From JAJYLM01 sp964547905 (GTDB lineage: Bacteria; JAMCPX01), in assembly GCA_964547905.1 (NCBI GenBank), contig CAZJPN010000007.1, positions 1 to 64,000 on the forward strand: 64,000 nucleotides of DNA, written 5' to 3'. The translations under genes were made by a program, and so were the position numbers. The notes under the pieces are model-generated. The model searched no databases, was not told the origin of the DNA, and was given only the letters and a program-made list of their open reading frames with translations. This document shows positions 43,185 to 51,864 of this stretch, one piece after another. Each line of letters opens with the position of its first letter. Position 1 is the first letter of the stretch.

Positions 43185-44548
43185 AGTTTACCACAAAGGT
43201 TTATAATTTTCTCTCTGGCCTCGGCATGCCCGTATCGCCTGTCGAATTCGCACAAACAGCCTATATTATCGAACAATCAAAACCACAAACCTATGAAACC
43301 CTGAAGAGGGTTATTGTACCCATTATGGCAAGAAATAAGGAGCAGCATATACTGCTCCAGCAGATCATTGATTTTCTCCTCGATACATCGGAAGACTGGG
43401 AAAAGCTTGGTGATGCCCTCGGAACAAAGCACATTGATCCATTCATTCTCAAGGAGTCGGCCCCGACCATTGCAAAATTAATGGATTGGGTTAACCATCC
43501 GGAGCTTTTTTATAAACGTCTGCAGGAGCTTTATCTGGAGCTTCATAATCGTTACGAAGACAGGATGCTCAATTCGGGTTATATGCTGCTTGCTGAGGCA
43601 CTCGAACTCGACAGACCCGAAAAGGAACTCGTCGTGCTTGGCAAGGCCCTTGAACTTGCTGGCTGGTGTCCGGAAGACATTAAAAACATAACAACATCCA
43701 TAGAAAACATGCTCGCATTCATAAGACGTAATATATCCGAGTTTATCCTCAACGCTTCGAAAGTTGTCGGCCTTATGACATCTCTTCACACTCATGAGCC
43801 AAAGTCGGGAGAAAAGGAATTGTGGAATATACCGTTATCCTTTTTATCCAAAAAAGATATAGAAACAATAAATCAGATAATCAGACGCATGGCACTTCAT
43901 CTCAGGGAAGATATAAAAAGAAGGCAGTACGGCATTGCTACGAGGAATATTTCAATAAGACAGACCTTCAGGCTCAATGCCGGCAGAGATATGCTTATAC
44001 AGCTTGGCTACAGCAAGATCAAGAAATTGGAGTCTCCGTTGATAGTACTGTGCGATATCTCAGGTTCCATGCGTAATTACGCAAGATTTTTTATGCAATT
44101 CATATCCATAGTTAAAGATGCATTCAAAAGGCTTAGGGTATTCGTATTTGTGTCCGGTATCGAGGATGTTACAATGCTCGTCAAATCAAAGCCTGCGGAT
44201 GAACTTATAGACAGGATATTTGCGGATTACAGAGAGGCAAGGACGTATACCGATTACGGCAGTGTATTCAGGCAATTTACCGGAAAGTATCTCGGCTTAA
44301 TCACATCGAAAACACGATTGCTCATCATTGGAGACGGCAGAACAAATTACCAATACCCTGGCGATGAGGAGCTTGCAATATTGAAGAAGAGGGTAAAAGA
44401 TATACTCTGGTTTACGCCGGATGAACAGTACTCGTGGTTCACCGGTGATAGCGAGATGAACCTGTACAGCCGGTACACCGATGAACTGTTTGTGGTAAGG
44501 ACTTTAAGTGAATTAAAGGCTGCGCTACAATCTCTGGTAACGGTTTAG
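43163..44548 (+). CDS. VWA-domain protein (CoxE-like), partner of the MoxR ATPase
   Basis: This protein has about 461 residues from an ATG at 43163; a longer frame from 43052 would overlap the ATPase by more than 130 bp and is rejected. A helical N-terminal region of about 290 residues is followed by a von Willebrand A domain with the MIDAS motif LCDISGSM (Asp298-x-Ser-x-Ser) and TDYGSVFRQF. This matches the CoxE/DUF58-like partners of MoxR ATPases, which bridge the ATPase to a client protein. Overlap with the ATPase gene suggests a 1:1 complex. Confidence 0.87.
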   Translation: MEVKESIKFTTKVYNFLSGLGMPVSPVEFAQTAYIIEQSKPQTYETLKRVIVPIMARNKEQHILLQQIIDFLLDTSEDWEKLGDALGTKHIDPFILKESAPTIAKLMDWVNHPELFYKRLQELYLELHNRYEDRMLNSGYMLLAEALELDRPEKELVVLGKALELAGWCPEDIKNITTSIENMLAFIRRNISEFILNASKVVGLMTSLHTHEPKSGEKELWNIPLSFLSKKDIETINQIIRRMALHLREDIKRRQYGIATRNISIRQTFRLNAGRDMLIQLGYSKIKKLESPLIVLCDISGSMRNYARFFMQFISIVKDAFKRLRVFVFVSGIEDVTMLVKSKPADELIDRIFADYREARTYTDYGSVFRQFTGKYLGLITSKTRLLIIGDGRTNYQYPGDEELAILKKRVKDILWFTPDEQYSWFTGDSEMNLYSRYTDELFVVRTLSELKAALQSLVTV

Positions 44549-44568
44549 ATTTTTTTGGTAAAGATTTA

Positions 44569-44636
44569 CCCCGTTAGAAAGCCCCACCGTTTTCAGCCAA
44601 AGGACGGATTCTTCTATGGAGGGCTTTCTAACGGGG
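44569..44636. repeat. Inverted-repeat element, perfect 16-bp CCCCGTTAGAAAGCCC ends
   Basis: Perfect 16-bp terminal inverted arms (44569-44584 and 44621-44636) enclose 36 bp. It lies 20 bp after the VWA gene and before the next glycosyltransferase. The ends match the element at 23316-23411, while the interiors do not. It could double as a transcription terminator structure, but no T-run follows. Confidence 0.8.
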
Positions 44637-44671
44637 TTTACAAATATCGTGCTTTGTTGTAAAGAAAACTC

Positions 44672-46306
44672 ATGGAAAAAAATAATCTTTCATGGATAAT
44701 AGTGCTTATAGCACTTTTTGTAGCGGGATATTTTGTAGGCATAAATGCATATATACAGGAGGTTGATCCCGCAACATACGCAGAGGTATCGAGAGAGATG
44801 GTAGAATCGAATGACTATATCTACCTCCACGACAATTACCGGGATTACCTTGATAAGCCTCCGGTAACTATGTGGCTTATAGCTGCCTGCTACAAGATCT
44901 TCGGGATAACGAATTATGCCGTAAGAATTCCGTCACTGGTGATGGCTATCATAGCAATACTTTCCGTTTACTGGCTCGGAACTATGCTATGGAATAAGCA
45001 AGCCGGTTTGCTGTCCGCATTGATAATGGCATCCACCGCTGCATCGAGACTCATGATCCAGGATCCCAAGATCGATATGGTGCTTATCGGACTTATGACG
45101 TTATCCATAACGTTTTTGTTCAGGGGGTTAACCAATTCCAGGTTCCTCTGGCCTGGATATATTATCATGGCCTTTGCCTTTCTAACGAAGGGACCCATAA
45201 GTATAGGTATTCCCGTATTGGCATTTTCTGCGTACGCCTTTTTCAAAAAGGATATTTCATTAATCAAGAAACTCAAGCCTATCAGAGGCTTGAGTTTAAC
45301 AGGTATATTTATAATACCATGGTATGTTGCTGTAGCGATGAGAAGAGGAGACTACACAGCCTATTTTATGCTTTTCAAGCAAAGCTTCGGTAGATTCTAT
45401 GCACATCAGTTTTATTATGGCGGAGATGATTTGTTCTATGTCCACACCTTTTCGTGGGCATTCTTGCCATGGACGCTCTTGTTTATCACCATCCTTGTAC
45501 AGCGGTTTATAAACTGGAGAAAAAAGACAAGGCCTGATGATGGAGAGCTCTTTACGTTATGGTGGTGGATACTGCCGTTTATCATACTTTCATTGGCAAT
45601 CAGCAAACTACCGCAGTATATCTTCTGGATCATACCACCGGCTGCACTACTGACCGGGCGCTGGCTCGATAAAAAACTTGATAGCGGCATGTCGAAACAC
45701 GAGAACACCATATTTTCGGTCCAATACATTTTTGTATTTCTACCTCTTGTACTCATACTGACATTGTTCATCGTGTCTTTTCCGCCAAAAACATTGCTGC
45801 CATGGTTTCTGCTCGGCATTGGCATAATCCTTGTAATCCTATTTTCGACTTTAAAAATACAAAAGGTAAAAAAGCTCATTATCCTTTCAGCCGTATCCAT
45901 GTTGACATTTGATATAATATTTGCAGGATACGTATATCCCACGACATTAACGTATCAGCCGTTTCAGGTTTTTGGGAAACAGATAATGACCATGGCACAC
46001 GGTAAGAAATCCACAATACTCTCCTATAAATACGGAGAACGGGGAACGCTTAATTATTACAGCAGGATGCCTGTTAGAGAGGTTGATACACCGCAAGAGG
46101 TCAATCAATACTTGAAGATACAGAATCCATCGTTTTTCGTAACGACGAACAATCAAATAAAAAAACTTGAGGCAATGGGGTATGAAATAAAGGTAATCAA
46201 CTCGCTGCCGTTCTATTCCACATCACGCCCGGATAAATGTTTTCTGCTAAAATGGGACAGGGACAAATGTTTAACCAATTTATCCATCGGTACGATAAGC
46301 AAATGA
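44672..46306 (+). CDS. GT39/ArnT-like membrane glycosyltransferase
   Basis: This 544-residue enzyme has about 12 TM helices. The first periplasmic loop is VDPATYAEVSREMVESND and HDNYRDYLDKPPVTMWL, with the Asp and Glu residues of the ArnT/PMT family, and a soluble C-terminal domain follows (from about 430). It transfers a sugar, probably aminoarabinose-, mannose- or glucose-like, from a polyprenyl phosphate to lipid A or protein at the periplasmic face. It is a paralogue in type of the gene at 36889-38454 but stands alone. No arn genes are seen. Confidence 0.87.
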   Translation: MEKNNLSWIIVLIALFVAGYFVGINAYIQEVDPATYAEVSREMVESNDYIYLHDNYRDYLDKPPVTMWLIAACYKIFGITNYAVRIPSLVMAIIAILSVYWLGTMLWNKQAGLLSALIMASTAASRLMIQDPKIDMVLIGLMTLSITFLFRGLTNSRFLWPGYIIMAFAFLTKGPISIGIPVLAFSAYAFFKKDISLIKKLKPIRGLSLTGIFIIPWYVAVAMRRGDYTAYFMLFKQSFGRFYAHQFYYGGDDLFYVHTFSWAFLPWTLLFITILVQRFINWRKKTRPDDGELFTLWWWILPFIILSLAISKLPQYIFWIIPPAALLTGRWLDKKLDSGMSKHENTIFSVQYIFVFLPLVLILTLFIVSFPPKTLLPWFLLGIGIILVILFSTLKIQKVKKLIILSAVSMLTFDIIFAGYVYPTTLTYQPFQVFGKQIMTMAHGKKSTILSYKYGERGTLNYYSRMPVREVDTPQEVNQYLKIQNPSFFVTTNNQIKKLEAMGYEIKVINSLPFYSTSRPDKCFLLKWDRDKCLTNLSIGTISK

Positions 46307-46482
46307 AAAATTCATATCTTACATCTTTAGTTATTTTCCATTATTTTTTATAAAAATATCAAAATAAAACCGCCCCAATTGTATTTAGTTTTTTTCAACA
46401 CCGCTGTTTATTATTAATCTGTTGCATTTATATTTTAAAATGTAATTCCAACAATTCCAATAAGTTAGATATCCATACCTTC

Positions 46483-46498
46483 TGGCATACACCCTGCT
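46483..46498 (+). promoter_or_regulatory. Candidate sigma54 (-24/-12) promoter
   Basis: TGGCATACACCCTGCT has the invariant GG and GC pair at 10-bp spacing and fits TGGCAY-N5-YTGCT with one mismatch from TTGC. It lies 67 bp before the receiver gene of the pilT operon. Type IV pilus genes are often sigma54-dependent. Confidence 0.4.
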
Positions 46499-46565
46499 TT
46501 TGAATTCATTATGAACAAAAATTTTAATTCAAAAATGGCATATTTGAGGTGAAAGGAGCAAAGAG

Positions 46566-46958
46566 ATGACAAAGGTGATAATAGTTGATGATGAGATATA
46601 TTTCGCAACGAATATTGCAAAATTACTAAGGTCGAACAACGAAAAGATAGACACTCTGGCAGTCTACAATGCTGAAGAGGCTTTAAAACAGCTTGAGAAT
46701 TCATCCTACGATATAGTTATTACGGATGTACGTATGCCAAGAATGAACGGCATAGAATTTATAGAGATATTAAAACAAAAATGGCCTGAAACATCTGTAA
46801 TTGTGATGACAGCATACGGAGCACAAGATATTATGGAAAGAGCATTCAATATAGGCACACTTTTTTATATTGAAAAACCTTTTCGGATCGAAAAGCTGGA
46901 AGCTCTCATAGCGATAGCAAGTAAAAAGAGCGAAAAAGAAACAATGGAGCAAAGGTAA
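46566..46958 (+). CDS. Stand-alone response regulator receiver protein
   Basis: This 130-residue receiver has VDDE, a phosphoacceptor Asp in VITDVRMPRMNGIEF, VMTAYG and the Lys in EKPFRIEKL. No output domain is present, so it signals by interaction, like CheY or PilG. It is the first gene of an operon with the MshEN protein (3-bp gap) and pilT, which suggests control of twitching or surface behaviour. A GGTGAAAGGAG ribosome binding region precedes the ATG. Confidence 0.92.
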   Translation: MTKVIIVDDEIYFATNIAKLLRSNNEKIDTLAVYNAEEALKQLENSSYDIVITDVRMPRMNGIEFIEILKQKWPETSVIVMTAYGAQDIMERAFNIGTLFYIEKPFRIEKLEALIAIASKKSEKETMEQR

Positions 46959-46961
46959 AAA

Positions 46962-47765
46962 ATGCCAATACATAAAGAAAAACAAAAACTTGGTGAACTG
47001 CTTAACGATATTGGTCTTATGAGCGAAAACCAGGTCAAGCAGGCACTGCTCTTACAAAAAGAACAGGGAATAAAATTCGGCGATGCCGTCGTAAAACTCG
47101 GATTTTTGACAAAAGATGACATAAACTGGGCATTATCCAATCAGTTAAATATTCCCTACATACCCGACCTCAAGGAAAAAGACATTTTTGACCCTGCAAG
47201 TGTAGCCCTGTTACCCTATGAATTTGCAAGAAGACATTGTGTAATCATTCTTGGGCAGATGCCTGATGCCATAAATATCGTAACAGCCGATCCGCTCAAT
47301 CAAACTGTTATGGAATATATAGAAAGCATGACAGGAAAGCGTATAAACGTGTCGATCGGCGATGAGAAGGAAATACTGCACATGATTGAAGTATTATACA
47401 AAAACAACAGCAATATTGATGCTGCTGAGTATCACGGAGGAGGCAATGTATCTCAGATAAAAACAGAGATTAATAATATGCTCAAAGACATAGGTAATGG
47501 GTTCGACGCAGAGGTATATAAGAATGCAATATGTATTTCTTTCAATGATAGAGCAAAGAAAAACGTCAGTATTCAACTCATTTATAAGGATACTGAAATA
47601 GGAAGATATTTCATAGATATCATAATAGACGGTTCTATAGGTGTATTATTCTCCAATAAGGATAAAGATGAACAGCACATCAATGCATTGTTAAAACTCG
47701 GCAGGTTAGAGGGGCTAATTGTCATCAGGACTACCGAAAAACTCACCTTGGAAGCATTGGAATAG
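46962..47765 (+). CDS. MshEN (GspE N-terminal)-domain protein lacking an ATPase domain
   Basis: This 267-residue protein has only the N-terminal domain of the PilB/GspE/MshE ATPases. Two tandem 24-residue motifs, KLGELLNDIGLMSENQVKQA through Gln32 and KFGDAVVKLGFLTKDDINWA through Gln61, match the c-di-GMP-binding MshEN pattern, except that the lead Arg is Lys in both. A second GspE-N subdomain follows (to about 150). The C-terminal 100 residues match nothing I recognise. With a receiver gene upstream and pilT downstream it may be a c-di-GMP or signalling adaptor for pilus retraction. Confidence 0.78.
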   Translation: MPIHKEKQKLGELLNDIGLMSENQVKQALLLQKEQGIKFGDAVVKLGFLTKDDINWALSNQLNIPYIPDLKEKDIFDPASVALLPYEFARRHCVIILGQMPDAINIVTADPLNQTVMEYIESMTGKRINVSIGDEKEILHMIEVLYKNNSNIDAAEYHGGGNVSQIKTEINNMLKDIGNGFDAEVYKNAICISFNDRAKKNVSIQLIYKDTEIGRYFIDIIIDGSIGVLFSNKDKDEQHINALLKLGRLEGLIVIRTTEKLTLEALE

Positions 47766-47769
47766 CGTT

Positions 47770-48957
47770 ATGCCAAAGATAGACGGCTTATTAAAACTAT
47801 TGAGGGACAAAAAAGGTTCCGATCTCCATCTCGCTGTTGGTTCTCCGCCAATACTGCGCATACATGGTGAACTTGAAAAAATGAAGGTCAGGGAACTAAC
47901 ACTATCGGATATGGAAAGCCTCTTATTTGAAATAATGGATAATGATAAAAAAGAGCAATTCGTGAAAAACAAAGAATATGATTTTGCTTACGAGGTAAAA
48001 GACATAGCAAGGTTCAGAGTAAATGCGTTTTACCAGAGAAAAGGGCTTGCCTCTGTCCTGAGGCTTATCCCGACAACAATACCGAGACTTGAAGACCTCA
48101 ATATGCCGGACATAATGAAAGATTTTTGTTCCTATGAAAGGGGGCTTGTCCTCGTCACAGGGCCGACAGGCAGCGGCAAGTCGACAACACTTGCTGCACT
48201 TATAGATTTCATAAACAGGAATTCATCAGGTCATATATTGACACTTGAAGACCCTATAGAATTTGTTCATCAAAATGGTTCCTGTCTTATAAATCAAAGA
48301 CAGATCGGCGAGCATAGTCATACATTTGCATCTGCCCTGCGCTCGGCTCTGAGAGAGGATCCCGACGTTATACTTGTTGGAGAAATGAGAGATCTCGAAA
48401 CAATATCTCTTGCAATAACCGCTGCCGAAACGGGTCACCTTGTATTCGGCACCCTCCATACGTCGAGTGCGGCAAAAACGGTAGACAGAATTATAGATGC
48501 CTTTCCAAAGGATCAGCAGGAGCAAATAAGAACAATGCTCTCGGAATCGCTTAAGGCCGTTGTTGCCCAACAGCTTATAAAAACAATAGACGGCGAAGGC
48601 AGGGTCGCTGCGTTGGAGATTATGGTTGTAACGCCTGCAATCTCGAATCTTATAAGGGAAGCAAAGACATTTCAAATACCATCCATAATTCAAATAGGCA
48701 AAAAAGACGGTATGCAGGTAATGGATCAAGCCATACTTGATCTTTTAAAGCTCAAAAAAATATCAGCATTTGAAGCATCTATACACGCCAATAATAAATC
48801 CATGTTCGAACAATATATGCCTAAAGAGACAACAAATAGTGCAACGAGTTACGGGATAGAAACAGGCACGCTGGGATTATCCCCTAAAAAAGACATCACT
48901 GATAAAACAAATAAGCCAAGCACCAAGATTGAAGAGGCAGACTTACACAAGGCATAA
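47770..48957 (+). CDS. pilT: PilT-family type IV pilus retraction ATPase
   Basis: PilT is a hexameric ATPase that depolymerises type IV pili. The protein has about 395 residues from an ATG at 47770; a GTG-type start at 47719 would overlap the upstream gene. It has the Asp box, Walker A GPTGSGKSTTLAALIDFI (about 131-139), atypical Walker B REDPDVILVGEMRD and the His box TGHLVFGTLHTSSA. A hydrophilic tail of about 40 residues is extra. No pilB, pilC or pilin genes are in the window. PilU is an alternative label. Confidence 0.92.
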   Translation: MPKIDGLLKLLRDKKGSDLHLAVGSPPILRIHGELEKMKVRELTLSDMESLLFEIMDNDKKEQFVKNKEYDFAYEVKDIARFRVNAFYQRKGLASVLRLIPTTIPRLEDLNMPDIMKDFCSYERGLVLVTGPTGSGKSTTLAALIDFINRNSSGHILTLEDPIEFVHQNGSCLINQRQIGEHSHTFASALRSALREDPDVILVGEMRDLETISLAITAAETGHLVFGTLHTSSAAKTVDRIIDAFPKDQQEQIRTMLSESLKAVVAQQLIKTIDGEGRVAALEIMVVTPAISNLIREAKTFQIPSIIQIGKKDGMQVMDQAILDLLKLKKISAFEASIHANNKSMFEQYMPKETTNSATSYGIETGTLGLSPKKDITDKTNKPSTKIEEADLHKA

Positions 48958-48984
48958 GAGCATCAACGGCCATTAACCCTGCCT

Positions 48985-49419
48985 TTACAATTCCTTTTCA
49001 AGGAGAGGCATTGCATCATGTTTTTCGATAATAGATTTAAGTGTGATAATGGACAATGCCTTTTCTATTTCCTGTTTCAGGTTGTACCAAAAATCCTTTG
49101 TAAAACAGCTTGATGTAAGCGGACAAATCGCTACATTAACAAAACATTCGAGAGGCATAATCTCTTCTTCCACGGCATTCAATATGTCCATCAGGGTGAT
49201 CTCTTTTGCATCCTTTGCAGGCATATAGCCACCGCTCTTTCCACGCTCTGTTGCTATTAAGCCGTAGTTTTTAAGCTTCAGAAGCAATTGAGCAAGATAC
49301 GCCTCATCGATCTTTTCAATTTTGGCTATTTCTTTAAGAGATACCGGCTCTCCTTTATAGTCCTTATAAAGTCTTGCCATTGCTCTTACGCCATATCTTG
49401 CCCTTGAAGATAATCTCAC
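48985..49419 (-). CDS. Rrf2-family transcriptional regulator, Fe-S type
   Basis: This 144-residue regulator starts at the GTG (49419) with AGGGA 9 nt upstream, where the typical RLSSRARYGVRAMARLY begins; a longer frame would run into the neighbouring DUF59 gene. The winged helix (LKEIAKIEKIDEAYLAQLLLKLKNYGLI, RGKSGGYMPA) is followed by three cysteines in CFVNVAICPLTSSC, matching the IscR/NsrR cluster ligands. It probably senses Fe-S status, NO or redox. The DUF59 assembly-factor gene 16 bp upstream supports a role in Fe-S homeostasis. Confidence 0.9.
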   Translation of the reverse strand: MRLSSRARYGVRAMARLYKDYKGEPVSLKEIAKIEKIDEAYLAQLLLKLKNYGLIATERGKSGGYMPAKDAKEITLMDILNAVEEEIMPLECFVNVAICPLTSSCFTKDFWYNLKQEIEKALSIITLKSIIEKHDAMPLLEKEL

Positions 49420-49435
49420 GTTTAATATTCCCTGC

Positions 49436-49729
49436 CTACTTTGCAGGCTCCTGATCTGCATTGTCCCAAGGCGGCGTCCATGGCTCATCAAGTAAATTAA
49501 CATCTACATTGCCAACGCCTTCCATCTCCTTTATCCTTGATTCCGCACCCATGAGTATATAATCGACAAGTGGACACCCTGGAACCGTCATAATCATATC
49601 TACTTTAACATTATTTTTATCGTCTATATCTACTTTTTTAACAAGCCCGAGCGTAACAACATCCATACCAACCTCTGGATCCATAACAGTCCTCAATGTA
49701 TCAAGCACCATGTCTTTCGTTATAGCCAT
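49436..49729 (-). CDS. DUF59/MIP18-family metal-sulfur cluster assembly factor
   Basis: This 97-residue protein has the DPEVGMDVVTLGLVKKVDI block and the Cys in MTVPGCPLVDYI that define SufT/PaaD-like DUF59 proteins, which help mature [4Fe-4S] proteins. A short hydrophilic tail ends in WTPPWDNADQEP. It is followed by the Rrf2 regulator. AGGGAGG precedes the ATG. Radical SAM and Fe-S proteins are numerous in this window, but no suf genes are adjacent. Confidence 0.9.
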   Translation of the reverse strand: MAITKDMVLDTLRTVMDPEVGMDVVTLGLVKKVDIDDKNNVKVDMIMTVPGCPLVDYILMGAESRIKEMEGVGNVDVNLLDEPWTPPWDNADQEPAK

Positions 49730-49790
49730 ACAACCTCCCTTGATACATAAGTAAACAACTCATTATAATGTGTCAAGCATAAACATAGTC

Positions 49791-50672
49791 TTATGGATAA
49801 ATGCACATGTCTTTTAACGAGCATGTAAGGCAGGAAAGAGGAGATTTTTTTGAAGGGCACTTGCCTGAAATGCCGAGATGACACAGGGCAAAGTCATATT
49901 TAACCGGGTCATCAGGGTCAAACCGCTTCAGATTATTTGTAATGTCTATGGCAGTTTTTATATCCGTGGCTTTTCTCTTCGTTAGTCCAAGATGCCGTGC
50001 TATCCTTGCTATATGTGTATCAAGAGGCATAATAAGTCTATCCGCAGGTATAAATGTCCACAGCCCAAAATCAACCCCATCCCCTCCCCTTACCATCCAT
50101 CTTAAAAACATATGAGCACGTTTACACGTGCTTCCATTATCCGGTGATGGCAGCATCTGCAAAAGCCCGAACGGACGTATATTCCTTCCATAGAGAGGAG
50201 ATGTATCTTCCGAGTAAAAAGCCTTTACGAACTTCGAAAGCGCATTGATAATATTAGGATCATCCTTTTCGAAGCTATCCCTGAAAAACCTTCCCAGCGT
50301 GCCATTCTTTTTTAGAAGGACAGATAACAGGTACAAAAATGCAGTGATATCTTCTGCGGTATTCATTCTGTATTTTATGCCTTCAAAAAGATGCGCATCC
50401 CTCCGTATATCAAAGTTCAAAAAGAATCCATAAGGACTGTCACCGGCTATACGCAGTATCCTGTTAATCACGGGCTTAAACAGAGCAACCCTACCGTATG
50501 AAAGGCATGAAACTATAAATCCGGAGGTTTCTATATCGGGCTGTTTTTTATACCTGTGCGGTAATTCAATTGGATCATAAGCAATACGCTGTTGCAGGTC
50601 ATACTGCTTATAAAAAGCATCCAACGTTATTTTTAATGTATCGAAATTGTTTTTAGCTTGCATTATTCTCAT
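49791..50672 (-). CDS. DUF2400 (TIGR02757) family protein
   Basis: This 293-residue conserved helical protein of unknown function has YDPIELPHRYKKQPDIETSGFIVSCLSYGRV at the start and FIPADRLIMPLDTHIARIARHLGLTKRKATDI in the second half, the latter helix-hairpin-helix-like. A C-terminal cysteine set, CPSKKSPLSCLTCSLKDMC, is likely a metal or Fe-S site. The layout resembles HhH-GPD DNA glycosylases, but no activity is known. It is divergent from hemW with a 27-bp gap. Confidence 0.8.
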   Translation of the reverse strand: MRIMQAKNNFDTLKITLDAFYKQYDLQQRIAYDPIELPHRYKKQPDIETSGFIVSCLSYGRVALFKPVINRILRIAGDSPYGFFLNFDIRRDAHLFEGIKYRMNTAEDITAFLYLLSVLLKKNGTLGRFFRDSFEKDDPNIINALSKFVKAFYSEDTSPLYGRNIRPFGLLQMLPSPDNGSTCKRAHMFLRWMVRGGDGVDFGLWTFIPADRLIMPLDTHIARIARHLGLTKRKATDIKTAIDITNNLKRFDPDDPVKYDFALCHLGISGKCPSKKSPLSCLTCSLKDMCIYP

Positions 50673-50699
50673 GTAGATATTATATTACTTTAATAATTT

Positions 50700-51827
50700 A
50701 TGGAATCCTATTCAGTTTATATACATATACCATACTGCAAAAAAAAGTGCAGATATTGCAGCTTCCTGTCAACAACACCAGAAACGAAACAGATAGACGG
50801 TTACATAGATGCTGTGAAATCCGAGCTCAAACTTTACAAGCCGTTTCTATCCAATAGGGAGATTAAGAGCGTATATATAGGCGGAGGAACACCATCATTA
50901 TTGGAACCGGAACAATTGAAACAGATTATAGCCGCAATAAGTTTGTCTCTGACAGTAAAAGACAACATAGAGATTACGATGGAGGCTAATCCAGAAAGCA
51001 TATCAGCGGAGAAATTAAAGGCTATGCACAATCTCGGGATCAACCGTCTCAGCATCGGGCTGCAATCTTTTGATGATAATGTATTGAAATCTCTCGGCAG
51101 GCTTCACAATGTTGAATCATCCTTTGCAGCAATGGAAAAGGCAAGGAGTGCAGGATTCAAAAATATAAATGTCGATGTTATATATGGCATACCTTCACAG
51201 GATATTACAAAAGAACTCAATGGCATAAAAGCTATCGCACCCGAACACGCTTCATTCTATTATCTTACCATCGAACAGGGAACACCGTTATCCATAGACA
51301 AAATTTTCAAGCCATTAAATGACGATATATTTCAAGAGCTTTACGTGAAAATACACGAAGAAATGATAAAGATCGGATATGAACATTATGAGGTTTCGAA
51401 CTTTTCGAAAAAGGGCTTTCAATCCATCCATAACATGAATTACTGGGAGCGCGGCGATTATCTCGGTATAGGCTCCGGAGCACATGGATTTTTCAAAACA
51501 GGACTGCCGTGGATAGGCATGACAGCACAGGCACGCTATGAAAATGCGTATCCGCCCTCAGCATACATAGAAGAAGTCCTGAACAGTGATGACAACAACA
51601 CATTTCCTATAAGCAGGGTTGAAGTTCTGGATACTGATGCAGAAGCACTCGAAAATATATTCCTCTCTTTGAGAACATGGAAAGGGATTAACACAAATCT
51701 CATAAAGAATAAGACACTTATGAAACATCTTACAAACGATGGGTTAATACAAGTAAATGATGACAAATTAAGCCTTACTATAAAGGGTATGTGCGTTATG
51801 GACGGCATCGTAACAGAGCTGTTCTAA
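50700..51827 (+). CDS. hemW: Radical SAM family protein HemW (heme chaperone)
   Basis: HemW is an anaerobic HemN-like protein that binds and delivers heme. The 375 residues include VYIHIPYCKKKCRYCSFLST (CxxxCxxC, lacking the fourth Cys of true coproporphyrinogen dehydrogenase HemN), IYIGGGTPSLL, EANPESISAEKL and the HemN C-terminal domain. The start codon has no Shine-Dalgarno; TTGCAT-N17-TATATT (50658-50686) would give a leader of only about 6 nt. Confidence 0.92.
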   Translation: MESYSVYIHIPYCKKKCRYCSFLSTTPETKQIDGYIDAVKSELKLYKPFLSNREIKSVYIGGGTPSLLEPEQLKQIIAAISLSLTVKDNIEITMEANPESISAEKLKAMHNLGINRLSIGLQSFDDNVLKSLGRLHNVESSFAAMEKARSAGFKNINVDVIYGIPSQDITKELNGIKAIAPEHASFYYLTIEQGTPLSIDKIFKPLNDDIFQELYVKIHEEMIKIGYEHYEVSNFSKKGFQSIHNMNYWERGDYLGIGSGAHGFFKTGLPWIGMTAQARYENAYPPSAYIEEVLNSDDNNTFPISRVEVLDTDAEALENIFLSLRTWKGINTNLIKNKTLMKHLTNDGLIQVNDDKLSLTIKGMCVMDGIVTELF

Positions 51828-51864
51828 TTTATCTTATATATACTCAGCCGTTTGCAGAAGAGTT

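Noticed and set aside
49420..49503. N-terminal extension of the Rrf2 regulator
   Set aside because: The added residues are antifamily in character and overlap the DUF59 gene; the GTG at 49419 with AGGGA starts exactly at the conserved Rrf2 N-terminus.
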